Shown: positions 18,903 through 27,771, numbered from the stretch's first letter. The stretch is DNA of 64,000 nt from CALMEC01 sp031366605 (GCA_031366605.1 JANLOO010000007.1:62001-126000), one strand, 5' to 3'. Notes: generated from the sequence alone by a model not told the origin. Made by a program: numbers and translations.

Positions 18903-18921
18903 GGACCACTCTTGGTGGTCC
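18903..18921. terminator. Hairpin between convergent genes
   Basis: A perfect 7-bp stem, GGACCAC and GTGGTCC with a 5-nt loop, lies 18 nt after the flavodoxin stop and before the argF end. There is no U-tract, so it is only a possible bidirectional terminator. Confidence 0.4.
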
Positions 18922-19012
18922 GGCGGCAGCTGCTCCGATGCCAGGTGGTCACTCCAGATGCGCCGCGAGGGCCGCAGGAGCGATGTGGTGGGTCAATCCC
19001 TCGACGCGGCAC

Positions 19013-20020
19013 TCACGAGGTTTGTGGCATCTCCCCTGCGGGTTGTGGCCAGTTACCGGAGCACAGGGCCCACAGCACGGCTTGGTCGGTCGGCAGGCGG
19101 TTTGCCGCTTGGCGGAACACGAGTGAGCGCGGGCCGTCGATGACGTCCGCCACGACGTCCTGGCCGCGGTGGGCCGGCAAGCAGTGCATGAACACCGCAT
19201 GCGGTCTGGCGTGGTGCATCACGTTGACGGTGACCGCGAACGGCGTGAGGTCGCGCAGGCGACGGTGTTGTTCGGCATCGTCGCCCATCGATACCCAGAC
19301 GTCGGTGTAGACCGCATCCACATCGTCGGCCGCCTCGAAGGGGTCATCGGTGACGAGCAGGCTGCCCCCGTGCGCACGCGCCACCTCGGTCACCGCCGCG
19401 GTGATCTCGGGAAGCGGCTGGTACCGGGCCGGGGAGCCGATCTTGATGTGCATGCCGGCCAGGGCTCCCGCCTCCATGAGCGATTGCGCGACGTTTGTGG
19501 CATCGCCCAGGTATGCGACGTGAAGACCGGCCAGGTGCCCGAACGTGTCGTGCAGTGTCAACAGGTCGGCCAGCGCCTGACATGGATGGTGATCGTCGGA
19601 CAGGGCGTTGATGACGGGAGCACTCGACGCGGCGGCCATCTGCTCGAGCACGCGTTGCGAGTACACACGTGCCACGATCGCCGCGCAGTATGAGGAGAGC
19701 ACCCGGGCGGTGTCCTCGATCGACTCACCTCGGCTGAGCTGAAGCTCGTCGGGGCGGAGCATGATCGGAAGCATTCCCAGGCGATGCGCTGCAGCCTCGA
19801 ATGATACCCGGGTGCGGGTCGACGGCTTCTCGAAGTAACAGGCGACGGACTCACCGTGGAGTTGGTTCTCGAACGGATGTGGGTCCTCCCGCATCTTCGC
19901 GGCGAGGTCCAGCAAACGCCTGAGTTGATGGGCGTCGAGGTCCCCGACGCGGAGGTAGTGGTCCTTGCGTGTACGGGGACGAAGTTCGATCACCGGTGGT
20001 GATTCCGTCGGCTTGCTCAT
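19013..20020 (-). CDS. argF: Ornithine carbamoyltransferase
   Basis: This 335-residue enzyme transfers the carbamoyl group from carbamoyl phosphate to ornithine to give citrulline. It has the carbamoyl-phosphate motif KPSTRTRVSFE, the DHHPCQALADL motif and HCLPAHRG in the ornithine site. The ATG at 20020 follows GAGGAGCACC; a longer frame adds only MRRST. It is isolated from other arg genes, beside stress genes, so a catabolic role (ATP from citrulline via carbamoyl phosphate) is conceivable. No arcA or arcC is in the window, so biosynthesis remains the default. Confidence 0.9.
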   Translation of the reverse strand: MSKPTESPPVIELRPRTRKDHYLRVGDLDAHQLRRLLDLAAKMREDPHPFENQLHGESVACYFEKPSTRTRVSFEAAAHRLGMLPIMLRPDELQLSRGESIEDTARVLSSYCAAIVARVYSQRVLEQMAAASSAPVINALSDDHHPCQALADLLTLHDTFGHLAGLHVAYLGDATNVAQSLMEAGALAGMHIKIGSPARYQPLPEITAAVTEVARAHGGSLLVTDDPFEAADDVDAVYTDVWVSMGDDAEQHRRLRDLTPFAVTVNVMHHARPHAVFMHCLPAHRGQDVVADVIDGPRSLVFRQAANRLPTDQAVLWALCSGNWPQPAGEMPQTS

Positions 20021-20067
20021 GGTGCTCCTCCTCAAATGCCGCGGGTCCGCCGCGCGGGCAACGCGGG

Positions 20068-20535
20068 TCAGGACTCGGGGTCGACGTCTTGGATCGGTGA
20101 CTCGGCGACGGCTGCGCAGGCGAACTCAACGCTCGCCGACTGCACGAACGCATCTGCCAGCCCGGTGATGCGCAGTATGTTCTTGAGTCGGGGATCGACC
20201 AATACGACCGCGATCCTGCGCTCCGAGACCGCGGCATTGTTTCTCAGGGATACCAGGAGCCCGAGCCCGCATGAGTCGATGAGCGAGACGTGCAACAGGT
20301 CAACGACGAGTGCGGTTTGCGGTTGGTCATGTCGCGCGATCTCCCTGCGGAGCGACGGAACCGTGTAGATGTCAAGCTCGCCGGCGAGGTGCACGACGAG
20401 CACGTCGTCGCGCCATTCGAACTGGGCGTCCAGTTCGGGTCCCAGTGCGCCGCGTCCAGCCTCGTCGGGTTGTTGTGCCCGTGACTCGGGCTGCTCGCGA
20501 GCGGCTGTTGGAGGATCCTCGGTGGTAGCGCTCAT
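20068..20535 (-). CDS. STAS-domain anti-sigma factor antagonist
   Basis: This 155-residue protein has a disordered 35-residue N-terminus and then a STAS domain with the signature VVDLLHVSLIDSCGLGLLVSL. Ser88 in IDSCG is the expected phospho-site for an anti-sigma kinase. Such proteins bind anti-sigma factors and release stress sigma factors. No partner kinase is adjacent; the sigma factor at 16805 is a tempting but unproven target. The ATG follows TAGGAG. It is 47 nt upstream of argF on the same strand. Confidence 0.85.
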   Translation of the reverse strand: MSATTEDPPTAAREQPESRAQQPDEAGRGALGPELDAQFEWRDDVLVVHLAGELDIYTVPSLRREIARHDQPQTALVVDLLHVSLIDSCGLGLLVSLRNNAAVSERRIAVVLVDPRLKNILRITGLADAFVQSASVEFACAAVAESPIQDVDPES

Positions 20536-20685
20536 GGCGATCTCCTATGGCATCAACCCGGAGCTTCGGCGACCGATGGTCGCGCTGCATCGGGGACAAG
20601 CCTGAAGACCGATCGGGAAACCCGCAGCCAGTCGGTGGTGGCTCGCGATTCGCGGCGGCCCCGCAGCCCGTACTGTGGGGACGGG

Positions 20686-21168
20686 ATGAGCGACGAGACG
20701 CGCCAAACAGCGGTTGCCGGCAGCGGACAGACGCCATTGGTCGTCAGGCGCGGCGAGCCGGGGGATACGTCTGCGATCGTCAAACTCATCGTGTCAGAGA
20801 ACAACCGGCCTGCTGGCGCCGCCGAAATTGAGCGGTATCTCGCGTCGGCGCCGAGCGTAGTCGCGGTCGTCGACGGCGAGCTTGCCGGCATGATCTACAG
20901 CCGACGGTTCTCCCCAGACATCTTGGAGTGGCGCAACAGCCTGGTTGCAGCGGCCCACCGTCGCAAGGGGCTTGGCGCCCAGCTCGTGCAGGCGATGGAG
21001 CAGCAGACACGCGATGCCGGCTATCTGGCTGCGATCGGCGTCAACTGCTGGAAACACGCGGGCACCACCAAGGAACGGGCGTCCTCGGCGCGCGCATTCT
21101 GGCACGCGATGGGCTGGACGATCATCTTCGCGACCGATGGATCGGCGGTGGTGGCGAAGCACTTCTGA
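20686..21168 (+). CDS. GNAT-family acetyltransferase
   Basis: This 160-residue protein has the GNAT acetyl-CoA loop in AAAHRRKGLGAQLVQAME (R-R-K-G-L-G, residues about 98-103), followed by a C-terminal strand with AFWHAMGW. The substrate is unknown. ATG 20686 after ACGGG is the best start; the upstream 17 codons are not conserved-looking. It is divergent from the STAS gene and directly abuts an ATPase remnant. Confidence 0.8.
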   Translation: MSDETRQTAVAGSGQTPLVVRRGEPGDTSAIVKLIVSENNRPAGAAEIERYLASAPSVVAVVDGELAGMIYSRRFSPDILEWRNSLVAAAHRRKGLGAQLVQAMEQQTRDAGYLAAIGVNCWKHAGTTKERASSARAFWHAMGWTIIFATDGSAVVAKHF

Positions 21169-21428
21169 CTACGGTCGCGTCCGAGACCGCCGCCGCCGTC
21201 GTGATGGTCGATCGACTGGACCGGGTCGCGGACGCGGTGACCATCAGCCGCCGCGCCATGGCCATCGCGCGTCAGAGCGTCGTCGCCGGAATGCTCTTGA
21301 GCCTCGCGGCAATGGTGGTGGCGTCGTTCGGCGTCCCCCGCCGACCGCGGGCCCGGTGCTTCAGGAAGGGATTGATCTGGCCGTCATCGCCAACGCCTTG
21401 CGAGCACTCAGAGGAGGGCATGTGCCCT
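21168..21428 (+). pseudogene. C-terminal remnant of a heavy-metal P1B-type ATPase
   Basis: Right after the GNAT stop a frame reads ASETAAAVVMVDRLDRVADA and then SRRAMAIARQSVVAGMLLSL. This is the typical end of ZntA/CadA/CopA-type ATPases. After a shift of one base at the C5 run near 21339 it continues PTAGPVLQEGIDLAVIANAL followed by RALRGG, again as in the family. The N-terminal 80% (metal site CPC, DKTGT) is absent. So this is a truncated and frameshifted relic, probably left by recombination next to the GNAT gene. From 21429 to 21590 I see nothing. Confidence 0.7.
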
Positions 21429-21590
21429 GCCTCGCGTTCGGTTGGCACCATCGGAACAACCCGGACGTGGGATCCGGGGCGTCCCTCACGTCCAGTCTCT
21501 GCGGGTCGGTCACGATCGGCCGCTCGCCGACCCAGAGACAGCGAATTGCTGGCGAGGGGAGCATCTCGGTAGGTTCCCTGTCACGAGCGG

Positions 21591-23264
21591 ATGAGGTCAT
21601 TGGTGAGTGCTCAACAAGCGGACGGTATTCCCGATGTCGCAGCGGCGGCCCGCATCGCGTCGGCGGCCGACACGTCTGAGTTGGTCGAGCGCATCGCGGA
21701 CACCTGGCGGCGCGTTGTGGGTGCACGTGTCGGCCTCGTCTTCGTCGGCAACGGCGAAGGGGGTTGGACGTCCAAGGCCACCAGCCCGGCAGGAGTGATG
21801 GGCGCTCCCGACGCCGGAGCGGCGCTGGCCGGGATCTTCGTGGATGGGATCGCCAGGCAGATCACCGCGGACGCGCTGCCGCACGCTGTCAGCGGCCTCC
21901 CGCATGCCATCCCGGGCGATGGGGTGGGTGTTCGTCTTACACCCATCGGGCAACCTCCCTTGCTGCTCATCGCGCTGGGAGTTGACGGGCCTTTGGCGGC
22001 GTCGGCGATGGACGCGGCACAAGCCCTCGCGACGATAAGTGCGATCGCACTCGAACGCGACACCGCGCGCGCACAGGCCGACGCCGAACGCGCCCGCGCG
22101 ACCAGTCTGGTTTCGGCCGGCATCGTGTTGTCGGCCGAGCTGAATCTGGAGGACGTGTTGCAGCGCCTGGTCGACACGGCGCGCGAGGTGCTCAGTGCCA
22201 AATACGCGGCCCTCGGCGTTCTCGACGAGGACGGCGCTGCGCTCGCGAACTTTGTCACCTCGGGGCTCAGCGCCGATGACCGACGCGGCATCGGTGAGCT
22301 ACCGCGAGGGCGTGGGCTGCTGGGGCTCTTGATCACGGAGCCGTACCCTGTGCGCGTCCCGTCCATCGCGGACGATGCGCGCTCGGCGGGCTTCCCGGCG
22401 GGCCACCCACAGATGACGACGTTCCTGGGAGTGCCGATCCGGGTCGGCGCAAAGGTGTTCGGCAACCTGTACGTGACGGACAAGCTCGACCGGCAGCCGT
22501 TCAGCGCCCAAGACGAGCTCGTCGCCCTGACGCTCGCGGCGCAGGCGGCCGTCGCGATCGGCAATGCGCAGCGCTACAGCGAGCAAGAGCAGTCGGCACT
22601 GCAGGCGTCCCGAGAACGCGAACGGGCCACGGCGGACGGCCTGCGCCGGGCGATCGAGGCGCAAGAGGCCGAGCGCGCGCGCATCGCCCGGGAGCTTCAT
22701 GACGAGGCAGGCCAGGAGCTCACTGCGCTTGCGCTTCAACTGCGCGCCATGGACGACCACGTCACTGACGAGCCCGGCAGGGCGCATTTGGCCGCGGTGC
22801 GCCATGCCCTTGCGCGCACGTCGACCAATCTCCGTGCGCTTGCCATCGAACTGCGCCCGTCCGGTCTGAAGGATCACGGGCTCGCGAGCGCGATCGAGCG
22901 TCAAGCCGCGCGGGTTCAGGAATCGAGCGGGATCGCGATCGACGTGGCCGTCGCGGCGATTCCCGATGGTCTCGATGACGCGTTCGAGATCGCATTGTTC
23001 CGTGTGGTGCAGGAGGCGTTGACCAACGTTGTGCGCCATAGCGGTGCCAAGCGGGCGAGCGTCGTCGCGAGTCTGCGCGCCGGTAGGCTACGGGTGGTCA
23101 TCGAAGACGACGGGAGGGGGTTTGACCCGTCAGCTCCGACCGATCGCCTGGGGCTCGCGGGCATTCGCGAGCGCATCCAACTGCTCGGTGGGGGACTCCG
23201 GATTGAGTCGGCCCGCCGGGTCGGCACCACGGTCATCGTCGAACTGGAGGTCAGTAATGCCTGA
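21591..23264 (+). CDS. GAF sensor histidine kinase (DevS/NarX type)
   Basis: This 557-residue cytosolic kinase has a divergent N-terminal GAF-like domain (about 25-155), a second canonical GAF (about 170-330), a HisKA_3 helix with the acceptor His near residue 370 (ARELHDEAGQ), and a HATPase_c domain (VQEALTNVVRHSG, DDGRGF). It resembles the kinase at 3950, most strongly in the GAF segment KYAALGVLDEDG and TTFLGVPIRVG, so the two are paralogues. The stop overlaps the response-regulator ATG by 8 nt, so the pair is co-translated. The stimulus is likely oxygen, NO or redox by family analogy. Confidence 0.9.
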   Translation: MRSLVSAQQADGIPDVAAAARIASAADTSELVERIADTWRRVVGARVGLVFVGNGEGGWTSKATSPAGVMGAPDAGAALAGIFVDGIARQITADALPHAVSGLPHAIPGDGVGVRLTPIGQPPLLLIALGVDGPLAASAMDAAQALATISAIALERDTARAQADAERARATSLVSAGIVLSAELNLEDVLQRLVDTAREVLSAKYAALGVLDEDGAALANFVTSGLSADDRRGIGELPRGRGLLGLLITEPYPVRVPSIADDARSAGFPAGHPQMTTFLGVPIRVGAKVFGNLYVTDKLDRQPFSAQDELVALTLAAQAAVAIGNAQRYSEQEQSALQASRERERATADGLRRAIEAQEAERARIARELHDEAGQELTALALQLRAMDDHVTDEPGRAHLAAVRHALARTSTNLRALAIELRPSGLKDHGLASAIERQAARVQESSGIAIDVAVAAIPDGLDDAFEIALFRVVQEALTNVVRHSGAKRASVVASLRAGRLRVVIEDDGRGFDPSAPTDRLGLAGIRERIQLLGGGLRIESARRVGTTVIVELEVSNA

Positions 23265-23898
23265 ACCGATACGGGTGATGATCGTCGATGACCACGCTGT
23301 CCTGCGCAGCGGCCTTCGCCTGGTCATCGAACGCGAGGACGGGCTCGAGGTCGCAGGGGAGGCCGGCACCGCGGAGGACGCCATCCGTTCGTTCGAACGC
23401 CTCCAGCCCAACCTCGTGCTGATGGACCTGGAGATGCCGGGCATCGGGGGACTCGCAGGTGTCCAGCGCTTCCAGGAGCTCCACCCTGAGGTCTCGGTGG
23501 TGGTGCTCTCGATGCACGGGGAGGCCGACGACGTGCGCCGTGCGTTCGAGGCCGGCGCCATGGGCTACGTCCTCAAGACCGCAGCCGATGAGGAACTCAT
23601 CCGCGCGATCCGCGCCGTCTCGGCCGGAGAACGGTATCTGCACCCCTCGCTGGGAGCCGTGCTTGCGCGGCCGCCCCAATCGCGCGGCGCCGTTGATGAG
23701 CTCTCACCGCGCGAGCGTGAGGTGCTGCGTCTGCTCGCCCTTGGTCATACCAACCAAGAGATCGCCCAGCAGCTCTACGTCAGCGTCCGGACGGTCGAGA
23801 GCCACCGTGCCCACATCATGACCAAGCTCCGGGCGGCCTCCCGTGCCGAGATGGTCCGCCACGCGATCGAGGGTGGACTGCTCGAAGAGCAAGGGTGA
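23257..23898 (+). CDS. NarL/DevR-family response regulator
   Basis: This 213-residue regulator has a receiver domain with the acidic pair DD at 11-12, phospho-acceptor Asp57 (LVLMDLEMPG) and Lys in GYVLKTAADEE, followed by a LuxR-type helix-turn-helix (LSPREREVLRLLALGHTNQE, VSVRTVESHRAHIM). The ATG at 23257 lies inside the kinase gene end. It is the cognate partner of that kinase and perhaps also of the orphan kinase at 3950. Its targets may include the Usp, P-ATPase and phosphoketolase genes of this region, by analogy with DosR. Confidence 0.9.
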   Translation: MPEPIRVMIVDDHAVLRSGLRLVIEREDGLEVAGEAGTAEDAIRSFERLQPNLVLMDLEMPGIGGLAGVQRFQELHPEVSVVVLSMHGEADDVRRAFEAGAMGYVLKTAADEELIRAIRAVSAGERYLHPSLGAVLARPPQSRGAVDELSPREREVLRLLALGHTNQEIAQQLYVSVRTVESHRAHIMTKLRAASRAEMVRHAIEGGLLEEQG

Positions 23899-24034
23899 CC
23901 CGGACGTTCTGCAGCGCTTCCGACGTGCACATCTCTCAGTAGCAGGCCGAACGCGGCTCCGTATCCGCCCCTGATGCGTCCCGTGTGAGATACGCGGACA
24001 CTGAAGGTCATATCCCCTCAACGCGGAGAGGTCG

Positions 24035-24307
24035 GTGGCACCGATGATGTGGTGGACACATGATGGATGGAACCAGTGGGCTTGGATTGTGATGAGCCTC
24101 GGCATGGTCGTCTTCTGGGCGCTCGTCGCATGGGCGGTGGTTTCGCTCATTCGACGCCCGCGCGGGTCCGATGCGCGCCCAGACGATGCGCGGGCGATTT
24201 TGGATCAACGCCTCGCCCGAGGCGAGATTGATGAGATCGAGTACCGCGCACGACGTGATGCGTTGCGTGACACCGGGCCCCGCCCCACGCCGCACCCGGG
24301 ACAGTGA
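24035..24307 (+). CDS. SHOCT-domain membrane protein
   Basis: This 90-residue protein has one N-terminal transmembrane helix (WIVMSLGMVVFWALVAWAVV) and a C-terminal SHOCT motif (ARAILDQRLARGEIDEIEYR). SHOCT is a short oligomerisation or attachment motif at the ends of bacterial proteins. The GTG follows GGAGAGG closely; ATG 24044 is an alternative. Its role is unknown. It is common near stress genes. Confidence 0.8.
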   Translation: MAPMMWWTHDGWNQWAWIVMSLGMVVFWALVAWAVVSLIRRPRGSDARPDDARAILDQRLARGEIDEIEYRARRDALRDTGPRPTPHPGQ

Positions 24308-24429
24308 ATGGTGCTCCCCGCAGGGAGCCTGCGGCTGGCCCGAGCCACTGATCAGGGTGAGGGCCGATTGTGCTGACGCCATGACGCGGGAGTGTCCTCA
24401 TTGCCCTATCCGACACATCGGGGAGACAA

Positions 24430-24744
24430 ATGAACACAGCAGCTTGCGCCGGACGCTTCGACCACAGCCGTACGTGCGGGATCGCGGCCAAGTTGGGGTA
24501 CGGCGCCCCCTGCCCCGCCGGCGGCTGTGCCTTGCTCCAGGCGCTCCACGAGGAACTTCCAGAGGACCGACGGGCCATCTGCCCGGTTGAGACGCTCGCG
24601 CGGGGCGACAACGACCTCGTCCTGTGGACGCTCGACGAGCTGCGCCGGCAGATGCAGCGCGACCCCGAGGGGTGGCAGAGCGCTGTCCGTGCTGATCGGT
24701 CGCAGGGTCTGCGCCATGCCGCTGCGCTGCGGCGCCGGCCGTGA
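24430..24744 (+). CDS. Small Cys-containing hypothetical protein
   Basis: This 104-residue protein starts at an ATG with GGGGAGA upstream. Its first 33 residues hold four Cys (positions 6, 16, 28 and 33), with a fifth near residue 51 (AICPVE), a pattern that could bind metal. The C-terminal half is a charged helix (DELRRQMQRDPEGW). I recognise no family. The stop overlaps the GTG of the CoA ligase gene (GTGA), so it is likely the first gene of that operon. Confidence 0.55.
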   Translation: MNTAACAGRFDHSRTCGIAAKLGYGAPCPAGGCALLQALHEELPEDRRAICPVETLARGDNDLVLWTLDELRRQMQRDPEGWQSAVRADRSQGLRHAAALRRRP

Positions 24745-26273
24745 TCGCGGATCCGCTCCGGCCGGCATGGCGTGTCAACATCGCTGAGGCACTCCTGGAC
24801 GACCGGCTGCCGGCGGGCAGGACGCGCCCTGCGATCCGCTTTCCCGGTGGGGAGTGGAGCCTCGAAGAGTTGGCACAGCGGGTCGGTGGGCTTGCCGGCG
24901 AACTGTGCGACGAGGGCGTCTCGGACGGTGACCGCGTCGCGTTGGCACTCCCGGATGCCCCGTCGTGGGTTGTGGCGTTCCTTGCACTGTTGCGTGTTGG
25001 CGCCATCGCCGCGCTCGTTCCCGGCAGCCTCCCGCGCGACCGGTTTCCCGACGCCGTCGAGCGGGCGTGGCCTGTCCTGATGATCTCGAACGATCCCGGG
25101 CTCTCGCCGCGCACGCCGTCGTTCCGTCCACGCGTCCCGAGCGTCGGCCACGGCCGCGACCCCGGCCCCGCGCCGACACGCGGCACGGACCCTGCGTACC
25201 TGTTGCTGACCTCCGGGTCGACCGGGCGGCCCAAGTGGGCGATCCATCGCCACCGCGACATTCCGTCATGCCTCGCGACGTACGGCCGCCACGTGCTGCG
25301 ACTGCAACCCGATGATGTGACCTACTCGTCGGCATCGCTCGCCTCGAGCTACGGGTTGGGCAACAGCCTCTACTTCCCACTTGGCGCCGGAGCCTGCGCA
25401 TGGATTGACGGCGAACGGCCGTCGCCGTCGCAGGCCGCCGCCGCGTGCGTGGAGGGCGGCATCACCGTGATGTTCGGGGTGCCCACGTTCTGGGCGCGCC
25501 TCGCGCGACACGTTGCGGACGGACGTGTCGCACGTCAGACCTTCGCGGGGGTTCGGCTTGCCGTGTCGGCAGGAGAGCCGTTGCCCGAGGCGGTCGTCGA
25601 CGCCGTGCGACGTCACGTCGGACTCGAACTGGTCGACGGGCTCGGCTCATCCGAGGCGACGAACCTCTACCTGTCCAACCGTCCCGGCGGCGTGATTCGC
25701 GGGTCCGTGGGTCATGTGGTCCCAGGGTTCGACGTGCGGGTTTGCGACGCCGAGGACAACCCGGTGACGCCGGGTCGGGTCGGCCAGCTGCTCGTGCGTG
25801 GCGACTCGGTCATGGCGGGCTACCTCGGTGAGCCGGTGGCGACGGCCCGGACCCTCTCGGGTGGTTGGCTGCACACCGGTGACCTGGTGCAGCGTCGCGA
25901 TGACGGGGCCTACCGATTCGTCGGTCGCGTGGGTGACCGCTTCAAGTCGGGCGGCTTGTGGGTGGACCCACATCGTGTGGCCGGTCTGCTGGCCCGACAT
26001 CCTGCTGTCGCCGAGGTCGCGGTCGTCGGAGTGCCCGATCAGACTGGCGTGGTGCGGGTTGTCGCGGTTGTGGCGGCGGTGGACGGCCGTGACAGCGGGC
26101 TTGATCTGGACCTGGCGAAGTTCGCTGTTTCGCGGCTCGCGCGGCATGAGGTGCCACGGGCGTTTGCGATCGTGCCGGAGCTGCCAACCGCCCCCTCGGG
26201 GAAGGTTCGGCGCGACGAGACGGCGCGGCTTGCGGCCGAGGCACTCACGGGAGGGTCCAACGTTGTCGCCTGA
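24741..26273 (+). CDS. Benzoate-CoA-ligase-like AMP-forming enzyme
   Basis: This 510-residue member of the ANL superfamily should activate an aromatic or related carboxylate as an acyl-adenylate and then a CoA thioester. Motifs are LLLTSGSTGRPKWAIH (P-loop), the A5 GSSEATNLYLSN, the A7 WLHTGDLVQR and the A8 hinge RFVGRVGDRFKSGG. The catalytic Lys is in PTAPSGKVRRDE. The segment SSASLASSYGLGNSLYFPL matches benzoate and 2-aminobenzoate-CoA ligases. It overlaps the upstream Cys-protein gene (GTGA) and the downstream thioesterase by 11 nt. The exact acid is unknown. Confidence 0.85.
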   Translation: MIADPLRPAWRVNIAEALLDDRLPAGRTRPAIRFPGGEWSLEELAQRVGGLAGELCDEGVSDGDRVALALPDAPSWVVAFLALLRVGAIAALVPGSLPRDRFPDAVERAWPVLMISNDPGLSPRTPSFRPRVPSVGHGRDPGPAPTRGTDPAYLLLTSGSTGRPKWAIHRHRDIPSCLATYGRHVLRLQPDDVTYSSASLASSYGLGNSLYFPLGAGACAWIDGERPSPSQAAAACVEGGITVMFGVPTFWARLARHVADGRVARQTFAGVRLAVSAGEPLPEAVVDAVRRHVGLELVDGLGSSEATNLYLSNRPGGVIRGSVGHVVPGFDVRVCDAEDNPVTPGRVGQLLVRGDSVMAGYLGEPVATARTLSGGWLHTGDLVQRRDDGAYRFVGRVGDRFKSGGLWVDPHRVAGLLARHPAVAEVAVVGVPDQTGVVRVVAVVAAVDGRDSGLDLDLAKFAVSRLARHEVPRAFAIVPELPTAPSGKVRRDETARLAAEALTGGSNVVA

Positions 26274-26673
26274 CGCTGCCGACCTGCTCGCCACCTGGAA
26301 CGGATGTGGCTTCTACCGGCTCGTCGGGATGGAGGTGTTGCGCGCCGATGACGACGGCAGCGCGTTCACGATCGATATCGACGAGCGACACCTTCAGGCG
26401 TACGGCACAGCACATGGCGGGGTTCTGGCGGGCTTGATCGACGCGGCCATGGGCTTGGCGATCCTCGCGCGGGTGCCGGGGCAAGGTTGTGCGACGGTCG
26501 AACTCAAAATCAACTTCCTGGCGCCGGCAATGCCCGGGCGCCTGACCGCGTCCGGACACGTGGTCAACCACGGCAGACGCACGGTCGTCGCGTGGGCCGA
26601 GGCGGCGGACGCGACCGGCAAGCTCGTCGCGTGCGGGCTCGGGACGTTCCAGATCATGGGTGGCTCGTCGTGA
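26263..26673 (+). CDS. PaaI-family hotdog thioesterase
   Basis: This 136-residue single hotdog-domain protein has the active-site segment AYGTAHGGVLAGLIDAAMGL (residues about 46-65) and the strand TVELKINFLAPAM. PaaI-type enzymes hydrolyse aromatic or acyl-CoA thioesters and release trapped CoA. The TTG start at 26263 has GGGAGGG upstream and lies inside the ligase gene. The stop overlaps the SDR start (GTGA). Its place between a CoA ligase and a dehydrogenase suggests it edits a stalled CoA intermediate. Confidence 0.85.
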   Translation: MSPDAADLLATWNGCGFYRLVGMEVLRADDDGSAFTIDIDERHLQAYGTAHGGVLAGLIDAAMGLAILARVPGQGCATVELKINFLAPAMPGRLTASGHVVNHGRRTVVAWAEAADATGKLVACGLGTFQIMGGSS

Positions 26674-27425
26674 CTGCGGCTTCCTACGACCTGACCGGTC
26701 GCTCCGTGCTCATCACCGGCGGGGGCGGCGGCATCGGTCAGGCGACTGCGCGGCTCATGACTGAGCGGGGCGCGCGGGTCGTGCTCGCGGACCGCGACGG
26801 CCGCGTCGAGGAGGTCGCGGCGACCATCGGCGGAGCGACCGGCTGGGTGGTCGCCGACGTCTCCGACCCCGTGGGTGCGGCCGCCGCCGTGGCGGCCGTC
26901 GTTGACCGCGAGGGCCGGTTGGACGTCCTCGTCAACGGTGCCGGATGGGACAACCCCGCGCTGTTCAGCGACACGACGCCGGAACTCTGGCAACAAATCG
27001 TCGCGGTCAACTACATGTCGGTGCTGGCGTGCACACACGCCGCGCTCAGCCACCTCGCCCCGCCCGCCGGCACCGTGGTGTCGATCGCGTCTGACCTCGC
27101 GCGGGTTGGGGGATGGGGCGAAGCCGTCTACGCCGGAGCAAAAGCCGCGGTCGTGGCCTTCTCCAAATCACTCGCCCGCGAGGTCGCCCGTGACGGCATC
27201 CGCGTCAACTGTGTCTCGCCCGCAATCACCCGCACCGCATTTGCGGCGCGGATGCACGACGATCCGGTCGGGGCCCGGATCGTCGACGGGGCCATCAAGG
27301 CCACGCCGATGCGCCGCGCCGCCGAACCCGAAGAGATCGCCGAGGCCATTGCGTTCCTCGCGTCTGACGCCGCCCGTTTCATCACCGGACAGGTGCTGTC
27401 GGTCAACGGCGGCGTCGTGATGTGA
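26670..27425 (+). CDS. Short-chain dehydrogenase/reductase (FabG/BadH-like)
   Basis: This 251-residue NAD(P)-dependent SDR has the Rossmann motif TGGGGGIGQA (residues about 16-25), NGAG, the catalytic Ser in VSIASD, YAGAK (YxxxK) and a C-terminal ITGQVLSVNGG. Such enzymes oxidise 3-hydroxyacyl-CoA or 2-hydroxycyclohexanecarboxyl-CoA type intermediates. It is the last gene of the CoA ligase operon and translationally coupled by GTGA. Substrate is inferred only from context. Confidence 0.85.
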   Translation: MTAASYDLTGRSVLITGGGGGIGQATARLMTERGARVVLADRDGRVEEVAATIGGATGWVVADVSDPVGAAAAVAAVVDREGRLDVLVNGAGWDNPALFSDTTPELWQQIVAVNYMSVLACTHAALSHLAPPAGTVVSIASDLARVGGWGEAVYAGAKAAVVAFSKSLAREVARDGIRVNCVSPAITRTAFAARMHDDPVGARIVDGAIKATPMRRAAEPEEIAEAIAFLASDAARFITGQVLSVNGGVVM

Positions 27426-27771
27426 TGCGGCTCGTGGTGGCGCGCGTCCGTCGCGCCGTCACGGTTCCTGCACGTCGACCACGAGGGGTCGCCCGGCGAT
27501 ATCCCCGGGCAGACGCGACATTTGTCCCCACGTGGCGCCCGGCCCGGTTTGGTCCGTATATGGCGATATCAAAGGGCTTTCGGGCGTTCTGTATGGCGCT
27601 GCGGACCTGAGAACGCCGTCCAAAACGGCGTCACGGAGGTCGAGAGGTCGTAAGACGGCCCGCAAGTTCCCGCGGGTTTGGCCGTGGACAGGACCAGCGG
27701 TCACGCGGATTGATCAGACCCTCACCAGCGGTTGACTGGCAACAGATCGTCAACAGCTTGGGGAGACAGTC
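27426..27771. other. Intergenic region before the multi-cupredoxin gene
   Basis: This 346-nt gap has no convincing gene. It includes a 7-bp hairpin, ACGCCGT and ACGGCGT with loop CCAAA at 27613-27631, and a slightly AT-richer stretch around 27550-27575 that may hold the promoter of the cupredoxin gene. A 62-codon frame starting at the SDR stop is Arg-rich and looks non-coding. Confidence 0.45.

Noticed and set aside
27422..27610. 62-codon frame starting at the SDR stop codon
   Set aside because: Arg-rich translation without similarity and no ribosome site of its own.
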